A DNA stretch of 64,000 nt from positions 6,634 to 70,633 of the forward strand of contig CAAGAX010000037.1 of the NCBI GenBank assembly GCA_900767915.1, read 5' to 3'. A program made the position numbers and the translations under genes. Below are positions 55,127-63,955 of the stretch, piece by piece. The notes beneath the pieces were generated by a model. It made no database searches and was not told the origin of the DNA. It saw nothing but the letters and a program-made list of their open reading frames with translations. The first letter of the stretch is position 1. Every line of letters starts with the position of its first letter. This stretch comes from Acholeplasmatales bacterium (GTDB lineage Bacteria > Bacillota_I > Bacilli_A > Acholeplasmatales > Anaeroplasmataceae).

Positions 55127-55155
55127 ATTTTACAACATTCAATTAGCATTGTCAA
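55127..55155 (-). promoter_or_regulatory. Promoter of infC-rpmI-rplT
   Basis: A perfect TTGACA (55150-55155) and TAAAAT (55127-55132) are 17 bases apart on the minus strand. Confidence 0.75.
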
Positions 55156-55256
55156 GTGTTATTTATGATTTTTTTATCTTTAGTTAATTTAGTTAATTTT
55201 ATAGTTAAATTAACCCTTTAAATTAATATTCAATAATAATGCTAGGGAAAAATAAT

Positions 55257-55988
55257 TCATTTTAAATCCTTTATTGAATATATACAAAAATATAAAATTA
55301 ATAATAAAATAGTCCAGATTATTACTATATATAAAGAATCAAATGATACCATATTGCCAATTTTAATAATAGGCCAATATTTTGATAATATCACATTCAC
55401 ATTTGTATAATTAGTAGACATAACTCTAAATACAATAGATATAAAAGATAAAATAATAGGAATAAATATTGATTGAATTAATGTAGTAAGCATTAGCTCT
55501 ATTGCAGCTTCAAATAATAAGGATAAAAATAAGAATAAAAATATTTTTAATGATTCAATACTTAATGAATAATTTTGATATAAAATTAAAGGTATTGAAA
55601 ATAATATTAAAGAATCAAAAGTAATTATAACAAGAATAATTATTATCAAGGTAATAAGCTTTGATAATATTATCTTATTTCTTTTAACATATGATATAAA
55701 TAATGAATCAAATGAATTTGAATTTATTGAAAGAGTAATAATTATCGCTATTAATAAAATACTATTGAAAAGCTCGATAATAAATAATGATTGATTAAAA
55801 TAGCTATTATGAATATCATTATAGTTTGAAAGATATACCATATTATCCATCATTGGATTTGCAATAAAAGTTAAGAATAATCCTGAAAGAATAAAGCCAA
55901 TTATAAAAATAATTAAAGTTATTTTAGATGAAACTAAACATAAATATAAGCTAGTCAGTGACAATAGCTGCTTTTTTCTTTTTTTCAT
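55257..55988 (-). CDS. ABC transporter permease, ABC-2-like
   Basis: A 243-residue hydrophobic protein with six membrane segments, a basic N-terminus and Ser/Ile-rich loops. No typical EAA loop is seen, so it resembles ABC-2-type export permeases. The start has GAGGG upstream and lies inside the end of the ATPase gene (37-base overlap). It is last in a four-gene cassette, so it probably forms an exporter with that ATPase. Confidence 0.7.
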   Translation of the reverse strand: MKKRKKQLLSLTSLYLCLVSSKITLIIFIIGFILSGLFLTFIANPMMDNMVYLSNYNDIHNSYFNQSLFIIELFNSILLIAIIITLSINSNSFDSLFISYVKRNKIILSKLITLIIIILVIITFDSLILFSIPLILYQNYSLSIESLKIFLFLFLSLLFEAAIELMLTTLIQSIFIPIILSFISIVFRVMSTNYTNVNVILSKYWPIIKIGNMVSFDSLYIVIIWTILLLILYFCIYSIKDLK

Positions 55989-56538
55989 TAATAAAGCCCT
56001 CCTTTATTTCATAAATTATTGGATGTAATTCATTGAATAAGGCTTTAGTATGTAAACACATAATAATTATTTTATTATCATTTATTTTATTAATAATATC
56101 CTGCTTAAATATTCTTTTTGTTACATCATCTAAGCCATCAAGTGGTTCATCAAATATATAACAATCAGTATCTCTACTTAATATTTGAATTATTCCTAGC
56201 TTTTGAAAATTACCTTTTGATAATTCACCTATTCTTCTATTTGGTATTTGATATTTGCTAATATATTCAAGAGGAATGGAAAGAATCTTACAATAAGATT
56301 TAACACGTAGTAGCTTTGGCATAATATATTTATCTGGTAGATAGCTTATCGAATCTTCTATTTTTAATGTACCAGATGTTTTATATATTAAGCCTGCAAT
56401 AATTTTAGTAATTGTAGATTTACCACTACCATTAATTCCAGTAAATATATAAAAATTACCATTTTCAAATTTTAAATTAACATTACTAATTATTTCTACA
56501 TTTCCATATTTTTTAGATAAATTTTCAACACTAAGCAT
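55951..56538 (-). CDS. ABC transporter ATP-binding protein
   Basis: A short 195-residue ATPase, near the minimum for the fold. Walker A is GINGSGKST (residues 34-42), the signature is LSKGNFQKL near 109-117 (canonical LSGGQ changed), and Walker B is YIFDEPLDGLD near 126-136. The H-loop His appears in CLHTK near 164. It starts with AAGGAG upstream, overlaps the membrane-anchored protein upstream, and overlaps the permease below. Confidence 0.88.
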   Translation of the reverse strand: MLSVENLSKKYGNVEIISNVNLKFENGNFYIFTGINGSGKSTITKIIAGLIYKTSGTLKIEDSISYLPDKYIMPKLLRVKSYCKILSIPLEYISKYQIPNRRIGELSKGNFQKLGIIQILSRDTDCYIFDEPLDGLDDVTKRIFKQDIINKINDNKIIIMCLHTKALFNELHPIIYEIKEGFINEKKKKAAIVTD

Positions 56539-57379
56539 AAGTTATCTCTCCTTTAATTCCTCTTTCTTTAAAATCATCATAAGGATTGTCAGTTACCATA
56601 AAAGGAAACTGATCAATATAATATTTTTTAGAATTTAAAGTTATTTCAACATAGGATTTATTTATAATGGTCTTCTTTGAATAAACTAATGGAATAAAAT
56701 AAGAATTATCATCAAATATAAAGCTGGAATTATTTAATCCAATCATAGTATAGTTTGGAATAATATCATATATTTTTATTTCATTTTCATATTTAACATT
56801 AGGAATTACTGAATCAAGCTTACCATATGCAAAATCTCCCACACTGATTTTACTTACCTTTCCATAGAAATTAGGTTTAATTGTTAATCCTACTAAAATA
56901 TTTGTATTATTAATTTTTGAATATACGCCATTAAACAAATCAAAATCAAATAATTCAATATTAGTATGATCATAAATAGATATATTGCCTATTGAAATGT
57001 TTAATTCATAAGCTTTATTCTTTACTTTAAGTTTACTATTATTGAGAATTAATGTAGTTGATAAATCAGGTATTTTAGCACTAAATTTATGAATATAGCC
57101 ATTTTTTACCTCAAATGTTTCACATTGTACCTCTGATAATAATAAAAAACTTGAATTTGATTCTAATGAATAAATGTTTTCATTAGTATAAATAAAAGCT
57201 GGATTTTTTTGATTTGAATATAAATTAAAATTAATATTCCGATCATCCTCATAAACATATCCTGTACTTTCTAATATAGAGTATACCTCTAATTCTACTG
57301 TTTTAAAATTCGAATAAAATAGTAAAGCAGTTATTCCTACTGTAAATAATATTAATACAAATAAAGCTATTTTTTTCAT
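56531..57379 (-). CDS. Membrane-anchored extracytoplasmic protein, unknown
   Basis: A 282-residue protein whose first 22 residues form one membrane segment, with the rest predicted to be beta-rich and outside the cell. A 'YGKVSKISVGDFAYGKL' stretch near 174 recalls membrane-fusion proteins of efflux systems only loosely. No family is recognised. It sits between the secreted protein and the ABC ATPase, overlapping both by four to eight bases, so it likely works with them. Confidence 0.7.
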   Translation of the reverse strand: MKKIALFVLILFTVGITALLFYSNFKTVELEVYSILESTGYVYEDDRNINFNLYSNQKNPAFIYTNENIYSLESNSSFLLLSEVQCETFEVKNGYIHKFSAKIPDLSTTLILNNSKLKVKNKAYELNISIGNISIYDHTNIELFDFDLFNGVYSKINNTNILVGLTIKPNFYGKVSKISVGDFAYGKLDSVIPNVKYENEIKIYDIIPNYTMIGLNNSSFIFDDNSYFIPLVYSKKTIINKSYVEITLNSKKYYIDQFPFMVTDNPYDDFKERGIKGEITYA

Positions 57380-58020
57380 ATTTTAATCTTCTCCACCTTT
57401 GCGTATTGACTTTCAAGTGTTACAAATTCATATCCTCCATAAATACTCCTATAGAAAAATTCATAAATAGCACAAACACCATTATTAACAGTTAGGTTGC
57501 CTGTTAAATAAACAATACATCTACTACCTGCTTCAACAGTAATTTTCATTGTTTGTTTTTCTTTTCTTGATATAGTTGTAGAATTAGAATATTCAACACC
57601 ACTTTTAGCTGATGCTTCAGCCTTAACTTTGTTAATTGTTCCGGATGAGCTTCCACTTATTTGACCACTCGCACTAAATGTAACCTTGTTATTCATTTCA
57701 ACCTGAACATCAACATCGTATGTTATATCAGTATTACTTTTATTATGAACACTAAATAATGTATTAGAAATATATGAAGCTTGTACATTCTTTGTTACAG
57801 GATAAACTACAGCTTGAAAGAAATACGTTCCATCAGTTTTAGGAAGAAGATTATTTAATTCCTGTGTAGTAAAATTTTTTAGAAGCTTTCCTGAAGAGAG
57901 CATAATCTCTACAAATGACTGATAATCTGTTTCAGCATAATCAGAAGCTTGTACATCTAGAGTAAAGCAAAAAACAATAATACATATGTAAGATAGTATT
58001 AACATGTAAATTTTTTTCAT
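57376..58020 (-). CDS. Secreted Ser-rich beta-strand protein, unknown
   Basis: About 214 residues. A signal peptide precedes a VQA-SD signal-peptidase site at about residue 26. The C-terminal half is rich in Ser/Thr/Gly with alternating pattern 'ASGQISGSSSG...ISRKEKQTMKITVEAGSRCIVYLTG', typical of beta-barrel-like secreted proteins whose role is not known. I choose the ATG at 58018-58020 with AAGGTG 8 bases upstream; the GTG at 58032 is part of that site. It is first in the cassette, so it may be the cargo or effector of the ABC transporter. Confidence 0.72.
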   Translation of the reverse strand: MKKIYMLILSYICIIVFCFTLDVQASDYAETDYQSFVEIMLSSGKLLKNFTTQELNNLLPKTDGTYFFQAVVYPVTKNVQASYISNTLFSVHNKSNTDITYDVDVQVEMNNKVTFSASGQISGSSSGTINKVKAEASAKSGVEYSNSTTISRKEKQTMKITVEAGSRCIVYLTGNLTVNNGVCAIYEFFYRSIYGGYEFVTLESQYAKVEKIKI

Positions 58021-58059
58021 TTTTTTTATCACCTTTTTTTAACCCTTCATATAATAATA

Positions 58060-58084
58060 GTGAAAAAAAAGGATTTTTTTTCAC
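58060..58084. terminator. Symmetric hairpin between divergent genes
   Basis: GTGAAAAAAAA (58060-58070) and TTTTTTTTCAC (58074-58084) are perfect complements with a 3-base loop, followed on the plus strand by another T run. It could terminate or attenuate plus-strand transcription. Confidence 0.45.
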
Positions 58085-58113
58085 TTTTTTGTAAAATTTT
58101 TAAAAAAAATTTT

Positions 58114-58416
58114 ATGGTGATAGAAATTAATGCTATAAATAGCCTCTCTAAGCTTATTTTAAGGCTAAATCCGATGGAGCTTACTGCACTTGCTATTGTT
58201 ATAGGATATTTATTTACAAACGATTTGAATTATAACGAAGTTCAATCAATTGGAAACTTTTTTGAATTAGTAGGTCAAACCTTAATTACTTATGGTACTC
58301 AAATGCAAAATCTAGATCAAGATGTAAATTCAAATATAGAGATCGATGATGCTATAGATTTATTAAAGAAAAAAATCGGTAATATCGAAAAGATAATTAC
58401 CGATTTAAAAGATTAA
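58114..58416 (+). CDS. Small conserved protein of unknown function
   Basis: About 100 residues. A middle segment reads NPMELTALAIVIGYLFTNDL, after which come a QSIGNFFELVGQTL segment and a charged C-terminal helix. Proteins of this pattern occur in endospore-forming Firmicutes, but I cannot name one. I choose the ATG at 58114, although it lacks a ribosome site. The GTG at 58060 lies inside a hairpin and is rejected. The stop overlaps the end of the Mrp gene on the other strand. Confidence 0.6.
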   Translation: MVIEINAINSLSKLILRLNPMELTALAIVIGYLFTNDLNYNEVQSIGNFFELVGQTLITYGTQMQNLDQDVNSNIEIDDAIDLLKKKIGNIEKIITDLKD

Positions 58417-59225
58417 AGTTTTTCAAGTTCATTTATTGTATTATTTAAATAGTTACAATTATAATCCTCAATAGTTCCATTATCCATATACTTTGCAAGT
58501 TCTGGATTAATAGGACAAGAATCTAAAGGCTTAATATTATAGTAGCTAGCTACATTCTCAAGCTTTGATTCTCCAAATGGATATAATAGATTGTTACAAC
58601 AAGGACATTTAATATAGCTCATATTTTCTACAAGACCAATAATCTTGATTTTCATTTGTTCACACATATTAACTGCTTTTCCAACAATCATCTTTACCAA
58701 ATCCTGAGGTGTTGATACTATAATAACACCATCAACTGGTATAGATTGAAAAACAGTTAATGCTACATCAGATGTTCCTGGAGGCATATCAATTAATAAA
58801 TAATCTAAGTCACCCCATAATACATTAGAATAAAATTGCTTTATAGCACCACCAATAACTGGTCCTCGCCATAATACTGGTTTTGTAGGATCAGGAATTA
58901 ATAAATTAATTGACATAATTTTAATTCCTAATTTCGTTACAGGTGGGAACATTAAAGTGTCAGTACCTTCTACTCCCTCTTTAGTACCAAAGGCCTTTGG
59001 AATAGATGGTCCTGTTATATCACTATCTAATATACCAACCTTATATCCTTTTTGGGCTAGCTTTAAAGCAACAAGACTAGTAATACTTGATTTTCCTACT
59101 CCACCCTTGCCTGAAACAACCCCAATTATGTTTTTTATATGATTTTCTTTAGCTGTCGATACTAATAGTGACTTATTCTTATCACAATTTGATTTACAGC
59201 TTGAACAATCATGATTACATGACAT
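58413..59225 (-). CDS. mrp: Mrp/NBP35-type P-loop ATPase (iron-sulfur scaffold)
   Basis: About 270 residues. The N-terminus has a CNHDCSSCKSNC cysteine motif (residues 3-14), which is one iron-sulfur site. The deviant Walker A is GKGGVGKSS near 38-46. A C-terminal CPCCNN motif is near 207. The family carries Fe-S clusters to apoproteins. I choose the ATG at 59223-59225 with GAGGTAA upstream. Confidence 0.92.
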   Translation of the reverse strand: MSCNHDCSSCKSNCDKNKSLLVSTAKENHIKNIIGVVSGKGGVGKSSITSLVALKLAQKGYKVGILDSDITGPSIPKAFGTKEGVEGTDTLMFPPVTKLGIKIMSINLLIPDPTKPVLWRGPVIGGAIKQFYSNVLWGDLDYLLIDMPPGTSDVALTVFQSIPVDGVIIVSTPQDLVKMIVGKAVNMCEQMKIKIIGLVENMSYIKCPCCNNLLYPFGESKLENVASYYNIKPLDSCPINPELAKYMDNGTIEDYNCNYLNNTINELEKL

Positions 59226-59277
59226 TTTTATTACCTCTTTAAAAATCATTCACATATAATAATATGAGGTGAATGAA

Positions 59278-59487
59278 ATGTATAATTATTATAGTAACCC
59301 AATCTACTATCGTAATGATGATAGAGGACTACTTCCTTTTTTAGTAGGTGCAGCTGTTGCCTTTCCAATAGGCTATATTGCATCTAATACTAATACTAAT
59401 AAAAATCAAATGATGCCTATGAATTACGGATATGGATATCCGATGTATAATCCATATATGTACCCATATCTAATGCCATATCGTTAA
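59278..59487 (+). CDS. Small Tyr/Met/Pro/Asn-rich protein
   Basis: About 69 residues. A hydrophobic Gly/Ala segment (LLPFLVGAAVAFPIGYIAS) near 18-36 is followed by an Asn/Thr linker and a Tyr/Met/Pro-rich tail with NYGYGYPMYNP repeats. Such composition resembles small spore-coat or inner-membrane proteins of spore formers, but no family is recognised. I choose the ATG at 59278 with GAGG 8 bases upstream. Confidence 0.6.
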   Translation: MYNYYSNPIYYRNDDRGLLPFLVGAAVAFPIGYIASNTNTNKNQMMPMNYGYGYPMYNPYMYPYLMPYR

Positions 59488-59825
59488 TTTTCGTTTTTAT
59501 GTATAGATTGAATTAATTCCTCAATATGATTTCCATAGTCTAAAGAAGTATCACGCTTGAATATTAATTCAGGCATTTTTCTTGCTTGAAGCTTTTTACA
59601 TAATTCACTTCTAAGGTAACCCTTAGATGCTTCAAGCTCACGTTGATATAATTCTTCAGTGCCATCATAAAAAGTATAATATATAGTCATATAAGATAAA
59701 TCATTAGTAATACGAATTTCTGTTACAGTCACATGAGAAAGATGTTTGTTTTTAGTATCTCTTGAAAGAATTATGCTTAATTCTCTAAGAGCATTAGATT
59801 CTAATCTTTTTAAGCTTAGACTCAT
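59484..59825 (-). CDS. rbfA: Ribosome-binding factor A
   Basis: A 113-residue KH-like protein needed for 30S maturation. It starts with a Leu/Arg helix and has the VTVTEIRITNDLSYMTIYYTF strand region and a C-terminal LIFKRDTSLDYG motif. The start overlaps the infB stop by one base. Its stop overlaps the small Tyr-rich gene on the other strand. Confidence 0.93.
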   Translation of the reverse strand: MSLSLKRLESNALRELSIILSRDTKNKHLSHVTVTEIRITNDLSYMTIYYTFYDGTEELYQRELEASKGYLRSELCKKLQARKMPELIFKRDTSLDYGNHIEELIQSIHKNEN

Positions 59826-61657
59826 TATCTTGGAATCTCCTTTAATACAGAAGCTTCGAATACATCGCCTTCTTTAATATCATTAAAGTTTTCGATTGTA
59901 ATACCACATTCAAAGCCATATTTAACTTCCTTAACATCATCTTTAAATCTTTTTAAAGATGCCATCTTTCCTTCAAATACGACAACACCATCTCTTAAAA
60001 TACGTACTAATGAATTTCTTTCAATTACACCGTCAGTTACATAGCATCCTGCAATAGTACCAACCTTAGAAAGCTTAAATAAGCTTCTAACCTCAGCTTG
60101 ACCTGTAACAACCTCTTCATATACTGGATCTAATAAGCCCTTAAGTGCTGCTTCAATATCTTCAATAACCTTATAAATAATATTATAAAGACGAATTTCT
60201 ACACCCTTAGCTTGAGCCTCTTGACGAACAGGAGCCATTGGTCTAACATTAAATCCAATAATAATTGCATGTGATGCTTCAGCAAGTGATACATCTGTAT
60301 CTGTAATAGCACCAACAGTTGCACGAATAATATTAACCTTTAAATCCTCAATATTAATCTTTTCAAGTGATGCCTTTAATGCTTCTACAGAGCCTTGAAC
60401 ATCACCCTTTATAATTAAATTAAGAATTTTTTCTTTATCTTGAGATGCTTCTTGGAATAGATCCTCAAGTGATGAAGCCTTTCTAGAAGCTAATTCTTGC
60501 ATTTTAGCCTTATTTGCTCTTGCTTCTGCTGTTTCACGGGCTAAACGTTCATCAGAGAATACCATAAATTTATCTCCAGCCTGAGGAACATCAGATAATC
60601 CTGTTACTGCAACAGCTGTTGAAGGAGGTGCAGATTCAAATCTTTGATGTCTATCATCTTCCATTGTACGTATTTTACCATATGTATTACCACATACAAC
60701 AACATCACCAATCTTTAAAGTACCATTTTGGACTAAGAATGTAGCAACAGGACCACGTCCTTTATCAAGCTGAGCTTCAATAACAGTTCCCATACCTAAA
60801 CGATTTGGATTTGCTTTTAAATCCTTCATTTCAGCAACTAATTGAACCATTTCTAATAAATTATCAACGCCAGTACCCTTTAATGCTGATATTGGAACGA
60901 AAATTGTATCTCCACCCCAATCCTCAGCTAAAAGTCCTAAATTAGCAAGCTCAGTTTTAACATGATCTGGATTAGCAGTTGGTTTATCCATCTTATTTAC
61001 AGCTACAATGATTGGACATCCTGCTGCTTTAGCATGTGCTATTGCTTCTTCAGTTTGAGGCATAACACCATCATCAGCAGCTACAACTAGAATTACTATA
61101 TCTGTTATTTGAGCACCTCTAGCACGCATTTGTGTAAATGCAGCATGGCCTGGAGTATCAATAAATGTAATTGGGAAGCCATTATTATTTACCTGATAAG
61201 CACCTATATGCTGTGTAATTCCACCAGCTTCACTTTTTACTACTCTAGAATTACGTATTGTATCAAGTAAAGTTGTTTTACCATGGTCAACATGTCCCAT
61301 AATTGTTACTACAGGAGGACGAGATACTAATTCCTTTTCATCATCCTCTATTTTGAATTCATCAAAGCGTGTAACATCAGTAATTTCTTCATCCTTTAAT
61401 TCATAGCCAAAATCCATAGCTACAAGTTCAATTGTTTCACGATCAATTGTTTGATTTTGATTTGCCATAACACCAGCCTGCATTAGCTTCATTATGATTT
61501 GTGCAACAGTCTTACCCATACCATTAGCTACATCACTAACAGTCATTCCATCCTTATAAATTAGGACACCCTTTTCTTTATTGTTGTCCTTTTTTCCTTT
61601 TTGGTTAGGGATATTTGAAGTTCTTTTTTCTTTTTTATTTGTATTGCCCTTGGCCAC
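59825..61657 (-). CDS. infB: Translation initiation factor IF-2
   Basis: About 610 residues, a short IF-2 with a reduced N-terminus. G motifs are GHVDHGKTTL near 124, DTPGHAAF near 170, and NKMDK near 224. The C-terminal domains are complete. The start is uncertain: a GTG at 61655-61657 has GGGTGA 6 bases upstream and is preferred over the GTG at 61666. It lies between ylxQ and rbfA in the rimP operon. Confidence 0.95.
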   Translation of the reverse strand: MAKGNTNKKEKRTSNIPNQKGKKDNNKEKGVLIYKDGMTVSDVANGMGKTVAQIIMKLMQAGVMANQNQTIDRETIELVAMDFGYELKDEEITDVTRFDEFKIEDDEKELVSRPPVVTIMGHVDHGKTTLLDTIRNSRVVKSEAGGITQHIGAYQVNNNGFPITFIDTPGHAAFTQMRARGAQITDIVILVVAADDGVMPQTEEAIAHAKAAGCPIIVAVNKMDKPTANPDHVKTELANLGLLAEDWGGDTIFVPISALKGTGVDNLLEMVQLVAEMKDLKANPNRLGMGTVIEAQLDKGRGPVATFLVQNGTLKIGDVVVCGNTYGKIRTMEDDRHQRFESAPPSTAVAVTGLSDVPQAGDKFMVFSDERLARETAEARANKAKMQELASRKASSLEDLFQEASQDKEKILNLIIKGDVQGSVEALKASLEKINIEDLKVNIIRATVGAITDTDVSLAEASHAIIIGFNVRPMAPVRQEAQAKGVEIRLYNIIYKVIEDIEAALKGLLDPVYEEVVTGQAEVRSLFKLSKVGTIAGCYVTDGVIERNSLVRILRDGVVVFEGKMASLKRFKDDVKEVKYGFECGITIENFNDIKEGDVFEASVLKEIPR

Positions 61658-61667
61658 ATAAATCACC

Positions 61668-61955
61668 CTATTTCTTTAAAATTTTTTTAAAATTAGTATT
61701 GGTTATACCAATTACCATTCTACCGCTTTTACCTATAGCGTTTGAAATTTCATAACTAGTATAATCTAAACAAACCTCCACATTATAAAACTTTGATTTG
61801 TCTAAAATCATTTTTTGTGCATTTTGTGATGCATCATTAGCTAAAAAAACATAAAATACTTTTCCGTGCCTAATACCATCAACAACTGCTTCTTCACCAG
61901 TTATTAATCCACCAGCACGATTACAAAGACCTAAATTATTTAAAATACGATCCAT
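61668..61955 (-). CDS. ylxQ: L7Ae-family RNA-binding protein YlxQ
   Basis: A 95-residue protein with the L7Ae/L30e kink-turn-binding fold ('LGLCNRAGGLITGEEAVVDGIRHGKVFYV'). It follows ylxR, as in Bacillus, and precedes infB. Precise role unknown. Confidence 0.9.
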   Translation of the reverse strand: MDRILNNLGLCNRAGGLITGEEAVVDGIRHGKVFYVFLANDASQNAQKMILDKSKFYNVEVCLDYTSYEISNAIGKSGRMVIGITNTNFKKILKK

Positions 61956-62212
61956 TATAATAAACCTAACAATTCTTCATAAATTGAATCAGGAACATTA
62001 ACCTCAAGCTTTTTATCTAAAACCTTTGATCTCTTAGCACTTAAAATAATATCCTTATCCTTTTTTAAATAAGCACCGCGTCCATTAGCTTTACCCTTTA
62101 AATCAACAATAACATTATGCTCAGGAGTTCTTACAATTCTAAATAAATCCTTTTTCTCACAAACCTCTTTTGATTGAACGCAGGTTCTAAGAATTTGCTT
62201 ATATTCCTTCAT
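61955..62212 (-). CDS. ylxR: YlxR (RnpM) RNA-binding protein
   Basis: An 85-residue protein with the YlxR pattern: a cysteine pair near the start, FRIVR near 25, and a GRGAYL motif near 45. In Bacillus, YlxR (RnpM) binds RNase P. It lies between nusA and ylxQ in the standard order. Confidence 0.9.
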   Translation of the reverse strand: MKEYKQILRTCVQSKEVCEKKDLFRIVRTPEHNVIVDLKGKANGRGAYLKKDKDIILSAKRSKVLDKKLEVNVPDSIYEELLGLL

Positions 62213-62213
62213 A

Positions 62214-63287
62214 TTAGATTAAAAGACCCTTTTCATAAGCTTCTGAAACTGGCATAATATCAATCTTCCAGCCACAAGATTGAACAGCTAAACGAACATT
62301 TTGTCCAGATTTTCCGATAGCTAAAGATAAATGCTCATCAGGAACTACTACTTGAGAAGATTTAGTCTTTGGATCAATACTTAAAACCTTTGTAACATTT
62401 GCAGGTTGTAAAGAATTTGTTATTAATTCCTCTGGATTTTCACTCCACTTGTATAAATCAACCTTTTCTCCACCTAATGCATTAACAATTTCACGGATTC
62501 TTACTCCACCCTCGCCAACGCATGAGCCAATTGCATCAACCTTTGGATCATTTGAAAATAAAGCAATCTTACTTCTATCACCAGGATCACGAGCAATACC
62601 CTTTATTTCAATAGTACCATCTTTAATTTCAGGAATATAATTTTCCATTAGACGAGTAACTAATTGCTTATCTGTACGTGATACAGTAACTCTAGGCTCC
62701 TTAGTTGTATTTTCAACCTTTTTAATATATACACGAATAGAATCGCCAATCTCACGTGGATCATTTGGTAATAATTCATTAATTAAAATTCTAGATGTAA
62801 CACCATAGCCTAAATTTAATGTTAAAGTCTTTTCATCCTTATTAGTAATTTCAGCTGTAATCATTTCGTTCTCTAAGCCTTGGAAATGCTCAAAAGCAAT
62901 CTCTCTTTGCTTTGTTCTAACACCTTGTGTATAAACACTCTTAGTTGCACCTATTTCTGTTCTTGAAAAATCTTTAATGTTAATAGGCTGTTCAATAATA
63001 TCTCCAACCTTATAGCTTGATTTAATTTTCTTAGCATCCTCAAGTAAAATTTCCTTTGGTCCTTCAGGATCTGGTTCTGCAGATAATTCATTAACAACTA
63101 AATATACTGCATATAATAGTATCTCATGCTTCTCAGGATTTATAACAGCCTTACATGATGTATTACCATTTTTCTTTTTAAAGGAATTAATTAATCCCTT
63201 CTTAAACACCTCATAAACATCCTCAACAGATATTCCTCTTGCTTCTGCAACCTCTTGTGCATTTTCAAAAAAAGCCTTATTAATCAT
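62214..63287 (-). CDS. nusA: Transcription termination/antitermination protein NusA
   Basis: A 357-residue protein with N-terminal RNA-polymerase-binding domain, an S1 domain near 130-200, and two KH domains with the VGEGGVRIREIV and SLAIGKSGQNVRLA motifs. The C-terminal acidic repeats of E. coli are absent, as usual in Firmicutes. It follows rimP by nine bases. Confidence 0.95.
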   Translation of the reverse strand: MINKAFFENAQEVAEARGISVEDVYEVFKKGLINSFKKKNGNTSCKAVINPEKHEILLYAVYLVVNELSAEPDPEGPKEILLEDAKKIKSSYKVGDIIEQPINIKDFSRTEIGATKSVYTQGVRTKQREIAFEHFQGLENEMITAEITNKDEKTLTLNLGYGVTSRILINELLPNDPREIGDSIRVYIKKVENTTKEPRVTVSRTDKQLVTRLMENYIPEIKDGTIEIKGIARDPGDRSKIALFSNDPKVDAIGSCVGEGGVRIREIVNALGGEKVDLYKWSENPEELITNSLQPANVTKVLSIDPKTKSSQVVVPDEHLSLAIGKSGQNVRLAVQSCGWKIDIMPVSEAYEKGLLI

Positions 63288-63296
63288 CTTATCCTC

Positions 63297-63743
63297 CTAT
63301 AGCTTCACTGCAAGTCTTATCATTTTAATATCATTATGTTTTATTTTGAAATTTTTAAAACGGCCTTTAAGGTTAACCCTTAATGTGATTTCCTCATCAT
63401 CACAATCTAGTAAATTCCCTTCATAGATAATATCATTAATTTCAACATGGACATATTTACCAATATTTTCTTTAATCTCATCAAGATTTCTTAATTTTTT
63501 TTCAGCACCAGGTGAAGAAACCTCAAGCATATATTCTGGTAAATCAGCATCATATTTGTCGATTCTTTCTGATAAATATTCATTAGCTAAGGCTAATGTA
63601 TCAACATCAATTCCACCCTTTTTATCAATCATAACTCTAAGAATTAAGTAACCAAACTCTTTAACAAGCTCAACATTATAAAATTCACAGTCATTCTCTT
63701 CTAAAAATGGCGTTAAAATCTCTTTTACAATATTTAAATCCAC
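63297..63743 (-). CDS. rimP: Ribosome maturation factor RimP
   Basis: A 148-residue protein with the family pattern 'LRVMIDKKGGIDVDTLALANEYLSERID' and 'YMLEVSSPGAEKKL', then an Sm-like C-terminus. It is needed for 30S subunit maturation and is the first gene of rimP-nusA-ylxR-ylxQ-infB-rbfA. Confidence 0.92.
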   Translation of the reverse strand: MDLNIVKEILTPFLEENDCEFYNVELVKEFGYLILRVMIDKKGGIDVDTLALANEYLSERIDKYDADLPEYMLEVSSPGAEKKLRNLDEIKENIGKYVHVEINDIIYEGNLLDCDDEEITLRVNLKGRFKNFKIKHNDIKMIRLAVKL

Positions 63744-63777
63744 AAAATCACTCCTTTATGTCCAATCAAATAAATAA

Positions 63778-63800
63778 GAGAGGTTTTTGGCCTCTCTCTC
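63778..63800 (-). repeat. Hairpin in the rimP leader
   Basis: GAGAGG and CCTCTC arms around a TTTTTGG loop lie about 35 bases upstream of rimP. No strong T run follows on the minus strand, so a leader structure is more likely than a terminator. Confidence 0.4.
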
Positions 63801-63817
63801 ATCTACTATCTATATAT

Positions 63818-63846
63818 AGTATATACTTTTTTTAAAATAATTTCAA
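63818..63846 (-). promoter_or_regulatory. Promoter of the rimP operon
   Basis: TTGAAA (63841-63846) and TATACT (63818-63823) are 17 bases apart on the minus strand. Confidence 0.65.
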
Positions 63847-63895
63847 GATATATTTTTCTTTTTTTTAAATATCTAAAAAGCTGGTTAATTGAAAT

Positions 63896-63953
63896 AGTTA
63901 ATTCCGCTTTAAATAGTTGAACTTCATTTTTTGCAAAAGTAACTTCCGCTTAT
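63896..63953 (+). repeat. Three short repeats ahead of a right-edge promoter
   Basis: AGTTAATTCCGCTTTA (from 63896), AGTTGAACTTCATTTT (from 63915) and AGTAACTTCCGCTTAT (from 63938) share AGT..A.TTC.GCTT-like sequence, at intervals of about 19 and 23 bases. They end just before the -10 box and could bind a regulator. Confidence 0.4.
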
Positions 63954-63955
63954 GG

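Noticed and set aside
55180..55215. Terminator-like repeat near the ABC permease stop
   Set aside because: The GTTAATTTA/TAAATTAAC repeat has no T run after it in the right direction and is made of simple AT-rich words.
57376..58020. Lactococcin 972-type bacteriocin system
   Set aside because: A secreted protein with an ABC transporter suggested this, but the protein is twice the size and lacks the Gly-Trp-rich pattern, and the second gene is not the large multi-span protein of that system.
58060..58113. Upstream GTG start for the 100-residue plus-strand gene
   Set aside because: The GTG is the first arm of a perfect hairpin, lies only four bases after a likely -10 box, and has no ribosome site.
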